Numbered from the stretch's first letter, positions 32,088 to 44,000 are shown. The stretch is DNA of 64,000 bases from Anoplopoma fimbria (GCF_027596085.1 NC_072449.1:29233200-29297199); one strand, 5' to 3'. Numbers and translations: made by a program. The notes: generated from the sequence alone by a model not told the origin.

Positions 32088-34600
32088 AACATAGTAATGT
32101 GCCACCCACTGGAAATACACACACATCATGGAGTAGCAGCATTCCTCATGAGTAAAGAATTCACCTTCAGCGCAGCCAGAAAATCAAAGCTCCAAAGCAC
32201 GTGCACACAGCCTCATATCACATTCATCCCAGCCACCAGGAAGATGTCAGACAACTTCCAAGAAGGCACTCCACATGTCTGTGAAGAACTGGCCGTACAA
32301 GACAATAAATTAAGAACGGACCTGCAAAATGAACCATTGACAGATGCAGAAGCATGGCTGTATACGGATGGCTGTTGCTACAGGAGTGAGACAGGCAATG
32401 TGGCAGCCTTTGCAGTAGTGCGCCAACTGGCAACTGGAGAACATGTCACAGTAGACTCAGAATCATCCTGCAGCCAGCCTCTGCACAACTAGCAGAAGTG
32501 GTTGCATTGACATCTGCCCTAACATGGACCAAAGGCAAACGAGTGAACATCTTCACAGACTCAGCATACACTCATGGTGCGGTGCACACAGACGGCCCCT
32601 CGTGGCGACGAAGGGACTTCACCACATCGAACGATCAGCCAATCAAGCACCAGCAAGCTATGAAAACACTGATAGACGCAGTACAGCTGCCAGCACAGCT
32701 AGCCATCATGAAATGCAAAGGACATGACAAAATAAAGACCAGAATAAGTGCCGGCAATGATGCGGCAGACGAAGCAGCCAAGAAGGCAGGAGGCTATCAG
32801 CCTGCCCAAATGGTACTAAGGCTCAAGCAGACTCAAATACAACTCACCGAAAAACATATACAGGAAATCCAAGAAAAGGCAGGTGCTTATGAGTGGTCGG
32901 AATGGACCAGAAAAGGAGCATCAAAAGATGAGAAAGGACTCTGGAGGGCACATGACGGACGTCTAGTGGCCCCAGCAGAGCTCTGTCAAGTGCTGCTCCC
33001 AGAAGCACATGGACCCACCCACGAGGGAAAAAAGAGAACATTGGAAAGACTGAGTCACTTATGGTGGCATCCACACATGGAAAGCATCACACACTTGTAT
33101 TGTGACGAATGCCTAACATGTGGACAGCACAACCCCCGAAGACCATTCAAGACCCCTATGGGATCATATCCGGTACCATCAGCCTGTTTCCAAGACATCA
33201 GTATAGATTATACAGACATGGGAGCAGATAATGTAGTACAAGGAAAGAGATACATGTTGGTAATGGTAGACAGATTTTCAAGATGGATAGAAGCAATCCC
33301 CACCAAAAGAGAAGATGCACAGTCAGTTGTGAAATGGTTGCAGACAGAGTTGATCCCGCGCTACGGGTTGCCACGATGCATTAGATCCGACAACGGAACA
33401 CATTTCAATAACAAAATGCTGGAAAAAGTAGAGCTAAGCCTGGGAATCAGCCACAAGTTTGGCTCAGTGTATCATCCACAATCACAGGGTCTGGTCGAAA
33501 GAGCTAATCAAACATTGAAGGCTAAAATAGCCAAGACATGTGCAGGTACCAAGTTAACATGGGTAGAGGCCCTCCCACTGGCATTGATGGCAATGAGATC
33601 ATCGCCAGGGGGAGGAACACACCTCTCCCCACACGAAATTTTGACTGGTAGAGTTATGCCAGGTCCACCCAGAGATGGAGGTCATATGCCACCTCTGGAT
33701 GTGTGTCAGATTGAGATGTCTGACTATTTGCATGCACTAACATCTCTCACCACAGCTCTCTCCAACCAGGTTGTTCGAGCCCAGGCGATCGTCCCGGTGG
33801 AAGGAGAGCCATCAAAGGTAAGTAGGAGACTGGGTCAGGGTCAAAGTTCACAAACGAAAGTGGACTGACCCCAGGTGGACTGGACCGTACGAAGTGAAGG
33901 AAGTTACGTCACACTCGGTCCAGGTCAAAGGTAAATCAGGCGCTCCTTGGCACCACCTGACACATTGTGCCCCAGCTCCGACACCTGACAGGACACTGAC
34001 AGAGGTCCGAACGAATTTGAGAAATGCAGCGACAACTGAGGAGGTGCCTGGGGGACCCGGAGCCCCCAGGGAGGCGGAGACCGTTCACCTGGAAAGGGGT
34101 GGGTTGTGGGACCAAAACAATGTGTGCAGCAGGCACATGTGTGACCATATTGATGGGCTTACTCTTATGGGGATTAGAAAGGGGATACCAAAAGGGATTC
34201 AAAGGTTAAACAATTCTACTAAATCAGAATTTGCAATTTAACTTCACAACCGCACAAAGGAACAGAGACACATAAAGAAGGATGAGCTCATTGCTAAATT
34301 GCAGAGAAACCAGATCACAGAAACCCAGTTTCACTAACTGATAAGGCCCTCAGAAAGTCTAAACCAATTCAAAGCCGCCTTCCTTTTTTAGGGACCTATC
34401 ATATTCAACTCATGAAAACCTATATAACATGATGCGCACTCTGTTTAAGCGCCTTTTAGTTGCTGAACTTCTCAGTACTGCTAGGCCCGTGCACGTATAA
34501 CTGCTGGGCGATATACCCTGTTATCCTTCAATAAATGTCACATTGTTTTAAGATGAATCCGTGTAGAAGTCTCTCTTGTTTCCACTCACAGGTCAACAGG
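32088..34600 (+). mobile_element. Truncated endogenous retrovirus (ERV1/gammaretrovirus-like)
   Basis: Retroviral DNA starts directly after the end of cassette copy 1. Order: end of the reverse-transcriptase/connection region, RNase H, integrase with a GPY-type C-terminal domain, a short leader-like membrane segment (possible env start, near 34,110-34,200), then a probable 3' LTR with AATAAA at 34,530. Gag, protease, most of reverse transcriptase and nearly all of env are missing. Frame breaks in the pol part make it defective. The 5' LTR was not found, so the left edge is a truncation. Confidence 0.8.
32100..34010 (+). pseudogene. Broken retroviral pol remnant (RNase H-integrase)
   Basis: Frame 1 (to 32,492) covers the connection and the first half of RNase H (WLYTDGCC with its catalytic Asp). 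A frame change near 32,470 leads into an open stretch from about 32,470 to 33,868. That stretch has the rest of RNase H (FTDSAYT), the integrase HHCC zinc-binding region (about 33,010-33,130), and the D,D-35-E core: Asp in SIDYTD, Asp in SDNGTHF, Glu in GLVERANQ. A second frame change near 33,825 moves the GPY-domain into the frame that reads to 34,241. Two frame changes plus the missing 5' half make it non-functional as read. Relationship to gamma/epsilon-like fish retroviruses is inferred from motif order. Confidence 0.85.
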
Positions 34601-34610
34601 ATTTGAAAGG
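34240..34610 (+). mobile_element. Probable 3' LTR of the retrovirus
   Basis: Follows the coding remnant. It has AATAAA at 34,530-34,535 followed by gt-rich DNA (tgtcacattgttttaag), consistent with an R/U5 junction. Exact ends and a TG...CA pair could not be fixed because no second LTR is present for comparison. Confidence 0.45.
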
Positions 34611-34834
34611 ACAACAAAATGGGATCCAATTGCCTGGCATGTTTAAACCCGCCCTCTGTATCCGTAAAAACATTACTTCAACAACTAAAGCTCATTTTTC
34701 CCACAGTTTGTTTTGAGCTAAGGTTGCTAACTAGCTCGTTAATGTTTAACTCTGCATAGCTAACAGTGTTTTGTCCAGTTTAAACACTGCATTGTTCATC
34801 GGGTGTCACGCTGGTTTTAGCTGACAGGAGTCCA

Positions 34835-34950
34835 GACGTCACTCCTCCTCCATGACGTCTCATGACGTCACTCCTCCTCCATGACGTCTCATGACGTCAC
34901 TCCTCCTCCATGACGTCTCATGACGTCACTCCTCCTCTCTGTCTTCTTTC
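34835..34950 (+). repeat. 29-bp minisatellite with CRE sites
   Basis: Four units starting at 34,835, 34,864, 34,893 and 34,922, each gacgtcactcctcctccat followed by gacgtctcat; the fourth is partial. Junctions create three perfect TGACGTCA palindromes (34,863, 34,892, 34,921) plus TGACGTCT half-variants. It lies about 400-500 bp upstream of U2 copy 2, outside the duplicated cassette. Confidence 0.95.
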
Positions 34951-35271
34951 TCTTTGGACGTTTTGGATTGAATTTGAACATTACTTTACTTCAACGCGTG
35001 TGTTACACGGTATTTAATCCAGAATATACTTGTGTGAACATAATATTGACCCCAGCGTGTCTCTAACTGTATTTATCGGGTTCCTGCTTCCTATTGGACG
35101 ACAGCGTACCACGTGTCCAGGAGGAAACAAGAAGACGCATTTGTGAACACAAGTTAAATGTAAAGTATCTTAAACTAAACAGCAGAATTGGTAGATTATC
35201 CCAAATATGACATATATTCTAATGATCCTGTTTCATGTGTTGAACCAAAACGTTGTGGTTCAGTTCCCGAC

Positions 35272-35290
35272 CCATCAGTGAGACTGACTG
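35272..35290 (+). promoter_or_regulatory. Putative proximal sequence element, U2 copy 2
   Basis: ccatcagtgag at -58 from the U2 5' end, identical to copy 1. Confidence 0.6.
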
Positions 35291-35329
35291 TGCGGAGAAT
35301 GAGGTCCTCTGCTCCGACAGTCACATGGT

Positions 35330-35517
35330 ATCGCTTCTCGGCCTTTTGGCTAAGATCAAGTGTAGTATCTGTTCTTATCAGTTTAATATCTGATACGTCC
35401 CCTACCCGGGGACCATATATTAAATTGATTTTTGGAATAGGGAGATGGAATAGGGGCTTGCTCCGTCCACTCCACGCATCGACCTGGTATTGCAGCACCT
35501 CCAGGAACGGTGCACCC
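35330..35517 (+). ncRNA. U2 spliceosomal snRNA, copy 2
   Basis: 188 nt, identical in sequence to the U2 gene at 29,945-30,132, with the same branch-point-pairing segment, Sm region and 3' end. The putative PSE and the 3'-box-like gttaaagacaaac are retained, so it looks as competent as copy 1. Confidence 0.96.
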
Positions 35518-36365
35518 CATCAACGTGTTAAAGACAAACACTAGAAACAACATAGTTAATGTCACTGTTAAAGAGACTGTTGTACCAGGTGTTGCTACAT
35601 GTATGTGACTAGTGTTGCTACATGTATGTGACTGTTAACATGATTCATATTGTGAGTGAGGAAAGCAGTTTGTTCAAGAAAGTCCTTCGTTTATAAAATA
35701 CCTCATTTGAAAACTCACATTGATTTAATCTGTTGTTAGTCTCCATAGTACTGCTCATTATCCAAAAGTGAACCATTGTTATTGTTATTAGTTTGCTGTT
35801 AACCAGACATAGAAACATAGAGTGTATATTCAACCAATTAACAATTCATGTGTGTTTATATGTGTTTACCGAGCTAAACCCTGATGCTGTCTATACAGCA
35901 GACCTGCACCGGTTATATTTAACCACTCGTGTTATTCCCACTCCAGACCACTAGGTGGCAGTATATCAGAAGCTTACCAGCAGTAAACAAAGAAAAAGGA
36001 ATTGGTTAGAATATGAGAAAATCTCCAGTCTATGGAGACAACACATGTGTGATTTTATTCTTTCCTTTGTATTTCAAATGTGGATCAAATGAGTTTTGAT
36101 TGCAGTTTGATTCATCTTTGTCTCCTCTGAACTTGCTGTGGAGCTGTTGCTCATTTGTTGGGGATAGATACTGCTGGTGATTTAAGGTTGGCCTTTGTCA
36201 TGAAAATACAGCATTGCATGATGGGAAACATAACCCTTATTCCTCAAGTAAAATGTAGATAATCTTTGTCAGCCCTATTACACATGACTTTCCCCATATT
36301 AAACTCCTGTAGGTTATTAGAGCCCTTCTAGTCTGTGTTTTCTGGTAATATCTACATAGTCAGCA

Positions 36366-36384
36366 CCATCAGTCAGCATGGTGT
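36366..36384 (+). promoter_or_regulatory. Putative proximal sequence element, U1 copy 2
   Basis: ccatcagtcag at -58 from the U1 5' end, identical to copy 1. Confidence 0.6.
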
Positions 36385-36423
36385 GTCTGTGGAAGACTCC
36401 CCTGTCTCTGATGTGTACAACTC

Positions 36424-36587
36424 ATACTTACCTGGCAGGGGAGATACCATGATCAAGAAGGTGGTTCACCCAGGGCGAGGCTTAGCCATTGCACTCCGGC
36501 TGAGCTGACCTCTGCGAATTCCCCAAATGTGGGAATCTCGACTGCATAATTTGTGGTAGTGGGGGACTGCGTTCGCGCTCTCCCCTG
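36424..36587 (+). ncRNA. U1 spliceosomal snRNA, copy 2
   Basis: 164 nt, identical to the U1 gene at 31,089-31,252, including 5' splice-site pairing segment, U1-70K and U1A loops and Sm site. The first 30 bp downstream differ from copy 1 at a few positions (ataaacatgtcaaat against atgaacatgtggaat), showing that flanks drift while the RNA does not. Confidence 0.96.
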
Positions 36588-37353
36588 ATAAACATGTCAA
36601 ATAATAATCCAATGAACGTGTCTCCATTTCCATGAATGACTGTCTGGCATCTGTTACTTCATTCTCTAAACTTGTCAGTGAGAGTAACTCTATAGTGTTT
36701 TGTGCCTTCAAAGCCAATTCAGAACAACTGTTGCTTCTTTCTCCTGTTAGTGAAACTCTTGAATGTTTGTGGTAATGTTCTGTTGCCGGCTGGGAGGTCA
36801 CTGCCTCATTCATGGTGCAATGTATTTCAACTGTTATTGTTCATCTTTCACACACAGGAATACAGCAGCACAGAGGCCTGCTCACCTGAACTCCACCTCA
36901 TGTACATGTAGACCCAAACAAGGAAAGGTAAGTGTGCTTTTAATTATTTATTAAGTGAATCTTAAACCCCCACCATGTGGATTGACCATGCCGGAATACG
37001 GAGGCATCCCAGAAAGCCCCTGTGGATGTCGAGACTCGTCTTCTCCAAGAGGCTGATCCAAAGAGCCTTACCTTTCCTGCCACAAGAAGTAAATGTTATT
37101 GTTATTGTTAATCAATCACTATCAATGTCCTGAAGAGAGAAGGGTTCAGATTCAGCGTGCTCTGGCTGAACAGATATTCCAACCCGAGCAGCTCGTTGGT
37201 AGGAACATTGGCAGGGGTCCTCCACAGTCTCCCTGAACATCTGCTGCCATCTGAGCTCCTGTCTGAATTCCACCAAGCGATGCCACTTACCAGGTAAACC
37301 TGATGGGGCCGTGCTGCACAATGGGGACCATGAACTTCTTTAATGATAAGATT

Positions 37354-40300
37354 TGAACTATTAGAGACAAAATGAATTATATCTTGCCCTCAGCCAGTAC
37401 CGATCCATCCTAAAATACAGTAACCTAGAAACAGCTGTAGATGGGATATATATCTAGACTCTTTTTACCCATCAACCTTTAACAATTGACTTTGACCATT
37501 TTTTTCTACCTCTAAGCAATTGACTGGTCTCTTTGACTCATCTTCAACGCTGAGGCTTGAAGCTGGGGAAGTACGACAGTTGTGGAAAAGAAGTGGTTCA
37601 GATTCCCTGGAGAGAACTGGCTTGAATTCAGATATTCCAATCCAAGGCAGACTGCCTCCAATACGGGCATACAGGTGGAGGAGCTGCATCATGTCTACCT
37701 GTAATGACAGATGCCACTTTAACATTAAATCCCTTCAATTTCACCCTGATCTGTTTCTGATCTGAGGGTTTTCAACCTGGAGCATCTGGGGTCAATTATG
37801 ATATGTTTAACCACCTGCACTGGTAAAATGGATCCTGGACTCACCTTTGAATCACCAGAACGCCATACCGATACATGCATCAACAGAGGGTCAGATCTGT
37901 GTAATACATAATTTGAGGTATATTTGTTTATTTCAGAGTAGAACTGCAATAATATATATATGCCGAATAAGTATTTTCTGTGATTCTCAACTCAATCTTT
38001 TCACGTTTTTTGAATTCAATGTACAAGTAGAATTTCAATCAATTGACAGTGTTTAAAAATAACTAATAAATATTCATACTCAAAACTAAGCAAACTGATT
38101 GTGATTTGTCAGAATTGTGGGATCTTAATGCAACATTTCAGCTGGTAAAATGTGATGGGAGGATTTATGGCATGAGTTTATCATTTAAAACCCCCAATGC
38201 TCCTGAAAATCGGCTTTACATTTTAGTGAAGTCATTTTTGTGTAATAATCGCTGGAAGAAGGCAGTTCTGGGTTCGTTTTTGTCATTAATGAGACAACGC
38301 TGAGGTCAAATGCAGGCTGGTAGTTAAATAGCAGTAGTAAGTTGTTAAAAAATGTGAGACTGAAACTTCATTTTTAGAAGAAAATGGTGAGGCCCACCCA
38401 GATTTTACCACAGTTTCAGTCAGATATTGAACATGATCACTTCAACACATTCAACGCACCTAAACTCAGTCTCTCTCCAATCCAAGGCCAGACTGCCTCC
38501 AGGCCGGGCTTTACAGGTGGAGGAGCATCCACCCACCTTCATATGACACCTAGGATAAGGACTGTCTCTGGTGAGGACGTGGTGAAGTGGCCCCATCTAC
38601 TGACAAGGCCGAGGTTAGCAGTATGGATGCTGCAGTTTAATCAGGCTGCAAAAGGTAACCCACTACTGTGAATATGGCGATGTCCACACTGAGACATACC
38701 TTTAAAAGAAGGGGCTACTCTTCATGACAAGTGCTTCTGCCTGTTTTTACCCCCATATATTCTTCTATATTTAAATACTTGAGAAACAAAATGCCATATG
38801 TAATCACATTTAAAATATCTGTCTTTGATTTACACAACCAAGACATTTTGATCTCACTTTTCTGTTTCAAACATGGTAAAATAATGTTCTGAGACTTACT
38901 TTTGTTACCAGCATGGCTGTGCTCCGGGTTTTAAAATCCTGACAGAGAAAAAAACATTTACTGATTAGTCTGGAGGCATCCCCAAATCTCATATCTAATA
39001 TCTTTAATTTCTAAGACTGCAGGCAATCCTACAAATATAACAGTCAAAAGCTATCATTATTATCTCAAACATGACTAACAGCAGCTTCAAACATCAACAT
39101 GTCACCTCAGAAGTTGAACACTGGAAACAACACAAAAACAAGCATCAGTTTCTGTCAAAGACTTTACTTGAATAAAGTGTCACACTGCACAGACATGGGA
39201 CACCAATATTTGTATAGAAAAAAAAAAAAAAACTACACAAAGTAAAGAGGAGATCTAACCACAGTCATTTCAAGACTATATGTTCAATTGCTCCACTTAC
39301 TGCAGTGCATTTTTACAGGCAGCTAGAGAAGACGTAAACTTTGACAATCACATGCCATGTCGTGAGATGTTTTTATCCCTGAGATTTCAAAACAAGCATG
39401 AGGAGTTTAAATTCCAGGTTGAAATCTGCAAAAACTCTGACAACATGATTCAACATAAGCAGAGTTATTACCTGTGATTTGATGTGACATTGTTGAGAAA
39501 TTATGTATTTGTTAAACATTAAGCAATAAAGCCTTGTACCGTATTTGTCGGAAAAACGATAAATCTGACATTCAATAAAATAATCCTGCATTTGTACCAG
39601 ATGTAAAAAACCTTATATTGATAAACTGAGAACACTCCTCTTAAATAGAGCAGAGAACTTAACACCCAAAACTGTAATGTGACATATTTGAGCAGAGGTT
39701 TATGTTTTGGCTGCCTCGCTGTATCATTTTCCAGACAGAAGGATGAAGAACGACTTCCTCTTTGAGAGGTATTCCCCTTTACAATGACTTTGTCTTTAAA
39801 TGAAATTAAATTGATAATCTCAATAAAAGTAAACTCTCACATAATGACAAGTGCAAATAAATACATTGAAGAAAAACACTGCAATTTTGAATATTTCAAT
39901 TGTCACATTTCTTTTTTGTAAACAATAAAAAACTGTTAAAACCCTCACAATTTAAAAGCCTTTAACAACCTTTACTGCATACTCACTGAACTGCTTTTAC
40001 TTTGAATAGTCACAGAGAACATATCTGATGACATCACATGTGCTCAACATGTTCAGTAATACGGATCAGGAAAGAAACAGCTCAAAAAGAAACCCACATC
40101 CTTGATAAATATGTATCCCATCCAGCCAAATAGTTTTACAAATATCTTCCTTACTATAGATGCAGTCAGTCTGATGACTGCATCTTTGTTTGATTTTAAC
40201 CATTAACTCAAAAATAAATTTGGATTAGTCCTTAATGGTTCAATGTTTACGTGCACAAAATATTTCCGTTTTTGCCCTTTTAATCTGAATAAGACAATAT

Positions 40301-41072
40301 TCCTACTAAGCTGAATGCAGCAGTTCATACTCCAATTAAAAAAGAACGCCCACATGACTTACGTACTAGAGCTGCACCCTTTAAATAAATGAAATGTTAC
40401 TCCATTTTCAACTGCAGCTCCCGTCGTGTAATTTTTCACCTTTCTGCAAGTTTTGAATTTCTTTTGGCCATGTTTCGCTGCCCCAACTGTTGGAGAGTTG
40501 GTTTGTGTACAACATGTTTGGCGCAAACTGCCGTAAAAAATTCTATTTTAGACGCAATTTTGTGCTTCATACATGTCCAAAGAATGCTCCTAAAACCTGA
40601 GAAATATCTACATATCCCACACATCGTAATCAGAAAACACTACACAATTAATACCTTATTTGGAATATCCAAACACAATATGATGTTTTCATGACCAGTT
40701 TCAATTTTGGAATAGTAATAGTGGAACATTAGTGTGCAGGTAAACATATTCAATGGTTCCTGAAATCTGTACCAACCTGGGTGTCACCTTCCAGTGTATG
40801 AAGTCTTACTTGCTCACTCCCTCCCCTTTATATTTTTGAGCTATTAGACAAAAGAAAATCTCCCGCTTAAACAACAACAAAAAAAAAAAAGACATGACAT
40901 CATTCAAAGAAAGGGACTAAAGGCACTACGCTGAGCAGAACTTCCATGATGATGGTGCTTCAATCTCCCATCTCATTTTTAATCCCATCATCAGGACGGG
41001 AAGGCAGTGAGTCGTGAATGCACCATGGGATGGCCGAGAAGTCATTTCCCTCAGGACCCCCGGACCAGCCGG
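37354..41072. other. Intergenic DNA between the snRNA array and panx1
   Basis: No convincing gene was found. A ~50-bp motif (ccaatccaaggc-agactgcctcc ... acaggtggaggagc) occurs at about 37,638-37,690 and 38,475-38,527. A poly-A tract lies near 39,219-39,232. Open frames at 38,384-38,671 and elsewhere show no family resemblance. The right end should contain the panx1 3' UTR; a minus-strand ATTAAA at 40,983-40,978 is a possible polyadenylation signal. Confidence 0.5.
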
Positions 41073-44000
41073 TCACACTGCTCGCTGCCGGAGAGCCTCT
41101 CCCTCACTGCTACTGCTGCCCGTTACGTCGCTGTTTCCAGGCAGCAACCGAGTGAGCTCTGAAAATACACCAATAACTTTACGTGTTACTGAAATATTTG
41201 GGATTTTGTGTACAGGTGTCAATTCAAATGTAATATCGACTTCATTGGCCTTGACCTTTCCGTCTAACTAAGAAAGCCAATAAGCTTCTGATCCAAACTG
41301 GAACTGAAACCTAAAAGTTTCAGTGAAACTGAAAAGTTAAACTTTATTTTATTATATGATGTTCTGTCAATCATTACTGTTTGTATTCTGGTAAAAGGCA
41401 TGCAATATCATTTCTCTTCCTTCCCTCAGAAGGTCCTTTGAACAAAAACTTAAAAACATTGAACATGATTAGTGCATGTTTCTATCCACATTCCAACTTA
41501 GCAACTAAAGACGGTTATAACCTCTTAAACAGATTTTAGACAGAACTATGCTGAACAGTCATGAATTTATCTATTTAGAATGTGATTTTGTAATCATTCA
41601 TAGAACACCACCTGTACTCACCTTTCATCTCCGTTTCCGTCTTGCTGTCTTTGTTTACTGCAGCAGCCTTCGGACAACTGCAGCTGTTCTTAGCCGCTGC
41701 GGGGATGACGGCGGACTCCGCCACGTTTGTCTTTACTTGATCCCGTTTCCCCGCAGAGCCGGCAGGTTTCCTCCCATCCACACCGTCCATCTTCACCAGG
41801 CAGAGAGTCTGCAGCAGACCCATGGAATCAAAGTCTTCTTCGCAGCCTTCTCCTTGTCTCCTCAACAACTCCAACACCTGCAGTCAGAAAAAAGTTAGTA
41901 TTCTTTATGACCATATATTCCTGTGTTAGTTGCTAAAACTAATGATTGTACACCATACTGATGTTTTTCATCACTTCTTATGGTTGGCTAAGTTTCACAG
42001 AGAGATACAGAAGGTAGCCTGTCAACAACAGACGATTTCTATAGTAAGAAGTGAACTGAGATTTCTGAAATCTGTTTATTTCTCATGTCTAAAATGTGAC
42101 CCCTTTGCATTGTGGGATTAAGACAGCAGTGCCCATGTCATAGACACGACAGCTACCCTTACAAAGAATGTACTGTTGCATGCAGAACACATTCAAACTT
42201 GAACTTTGACCCTCTTGCTCATTTACCTGCTGTGCATAGGATTGTGGGCCAGAATAGCATGCATACTGCAAAAATGCAACCAGATGTAGTAGAACATCCT
42301 GGTATTTTAGTACTGCATTTGTCTTACCGTGTTTTTGGACGTATTACTTTTAGTACACACAGTATGTTTGCTTCAATGTGAGATCTTTTGACGTCACTTT
42401 ATGGAGCATACATTTCTCAGTGTTCTGACACTGGAATAAAACAGTGAACAGTAAATAAAGTGAACTATACAGTAAATCGTGAGTGATTTGGGACACAGCT
42501 AAGACACTGTCACACAAACACACCACACTTGCTAGCAGCACCTTGATGTATTTGTAGGACTTCAGTTCGCTGATGTTCTCCTCCAGGAAGAGCAGATACA
42601 GTGAGAGATCATCCCATTGTCTGGCGGGGTTTGGAAGGACGCTCACGGTGGGCAGCAACTGGTAAGTTTCCAGGAAGCGGGCGTGTCCGGTGCAGAAGAG
42701 GGGACGGGCGCCGGAGTAGATCACCGCGGGAATCAGCGCAATGAACAGGATCAAGTTGACGAGGCTGGAGAGGAGAGGAGAGGAGAGGAGAGGAGAGGAG
42801 AGGAGAGGAGAGGAGAGGAGAGGAGAGGGAGGGGGAGGGGAGGGGGAGGGGGAGGGAGGAGAGGAGAGGAGAGGAGGGGAGGGGAGGAGAGGAGAGGAGA
42901 GGGAGGAGGAGGGGGGGGAGGGGGGAGAGGTATGACAGGAAGTTTCTCTACTACTATCATAGAAAAAACACCTAAAATACAAACATTCAGTCATAACCAA
43001 ACGACACACACCTCAGCAAAGAGAAGACTCCCACGGCGATGAGCTTACACTGCACCTTTTCAGGGACGCTCGGGTCGGAGGCGAGCAGGCCGACACGCAG
43101 CGGGCAGCCGAACATGTCGGTGACGGAGGCCAGGCGGAGGTAGTAGCCCAGGTAGACGCAGGCGCACAGCAGGGTGACCAGAGTCAGGCCGCGACACAGC
43201 ATGTAATGCAACAGCATGGACCGCGAGCAGCGCTTGGTCATCAGAAACTTCTCCACTAGCGGGTAATTGAAACAGCCCTCTGTGGGGTCGCTGGGTCCAG
43301 AGAATACAGGAGCAGAGAAACAGTGGAGAATTATTGACAGCTTTAATTGATTGACTTAATAACTATGGCAAGACCAGGAAAAGGGAAATGTAGCATTTTT
43401 TAAAAAGGAAGCAAAAGTTCATATTTCCTCTTCCTCAGAAATCCCCATTTGTTAATCATTACAAACACATAGTACACAAACACAAATAGTTCCTATTTTC
43501 AGGGTCATTTCAATGCTAAACTAAGCAGTGGTTGGATCACAACTTCTTAATTCTATGAAGTATGTTTTTTAATATTTTGCTCCATTGTATCCCCTTTGTA
43601 AACTGTCTTTTTGAAAAGCTCTTATTAAATTAAATGCATTATTATAATTATAATTATTATATCGTTGTTTAGGCTGTTTAACCAAAGTGGATTGGAGATT
43701 TTTATTTTGGAAAGTAAGAAAAAAGGTGCCGGCTAAATAAATCCACTCACTGTGTTAACCTGGAACCTTTTGGAACAGTTCTCCATTGTGTAGAAGTTCT
43801 AAAACCATCCCAGTGTGGCATCACATGATTTTAATAATCAGCTGTGTATAACATTTGCAGCATTTTTTTAAAAAGGTACGTGTGTGCAAGCACTTCTGTC
43901 AACACGTTTGTCCAGGATTATATTAGGTTGGTTTTGGGAAACACATTTGACACAAAAACAGCAACAGACCCCTTCAGCTGTCGTTCATTCCACACGCTGT

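Larger units (their letters stand above)
34978..37353 (+). repeat. U2-U1 snRNA cassette, copy 2
   Basis: Second copy of the unit at 29,592-32,087, very similar over its whole length and in the same orientation. Offsets are 5,385 bp at U2 and 5,335 bp at U1, so small indels have accumulated in the spacer. It lacks about 73 bp present near the end of copy 1. Confidence 0.93.

Noticed and set aside
42617..43042. Plus-strand frame of Glu/Arg/Gly repeats
   Set aside because: It is antisense to panx1 exons 4-5 and the GAGAG repeat; the minus strand has the conserved protein and splice sites.
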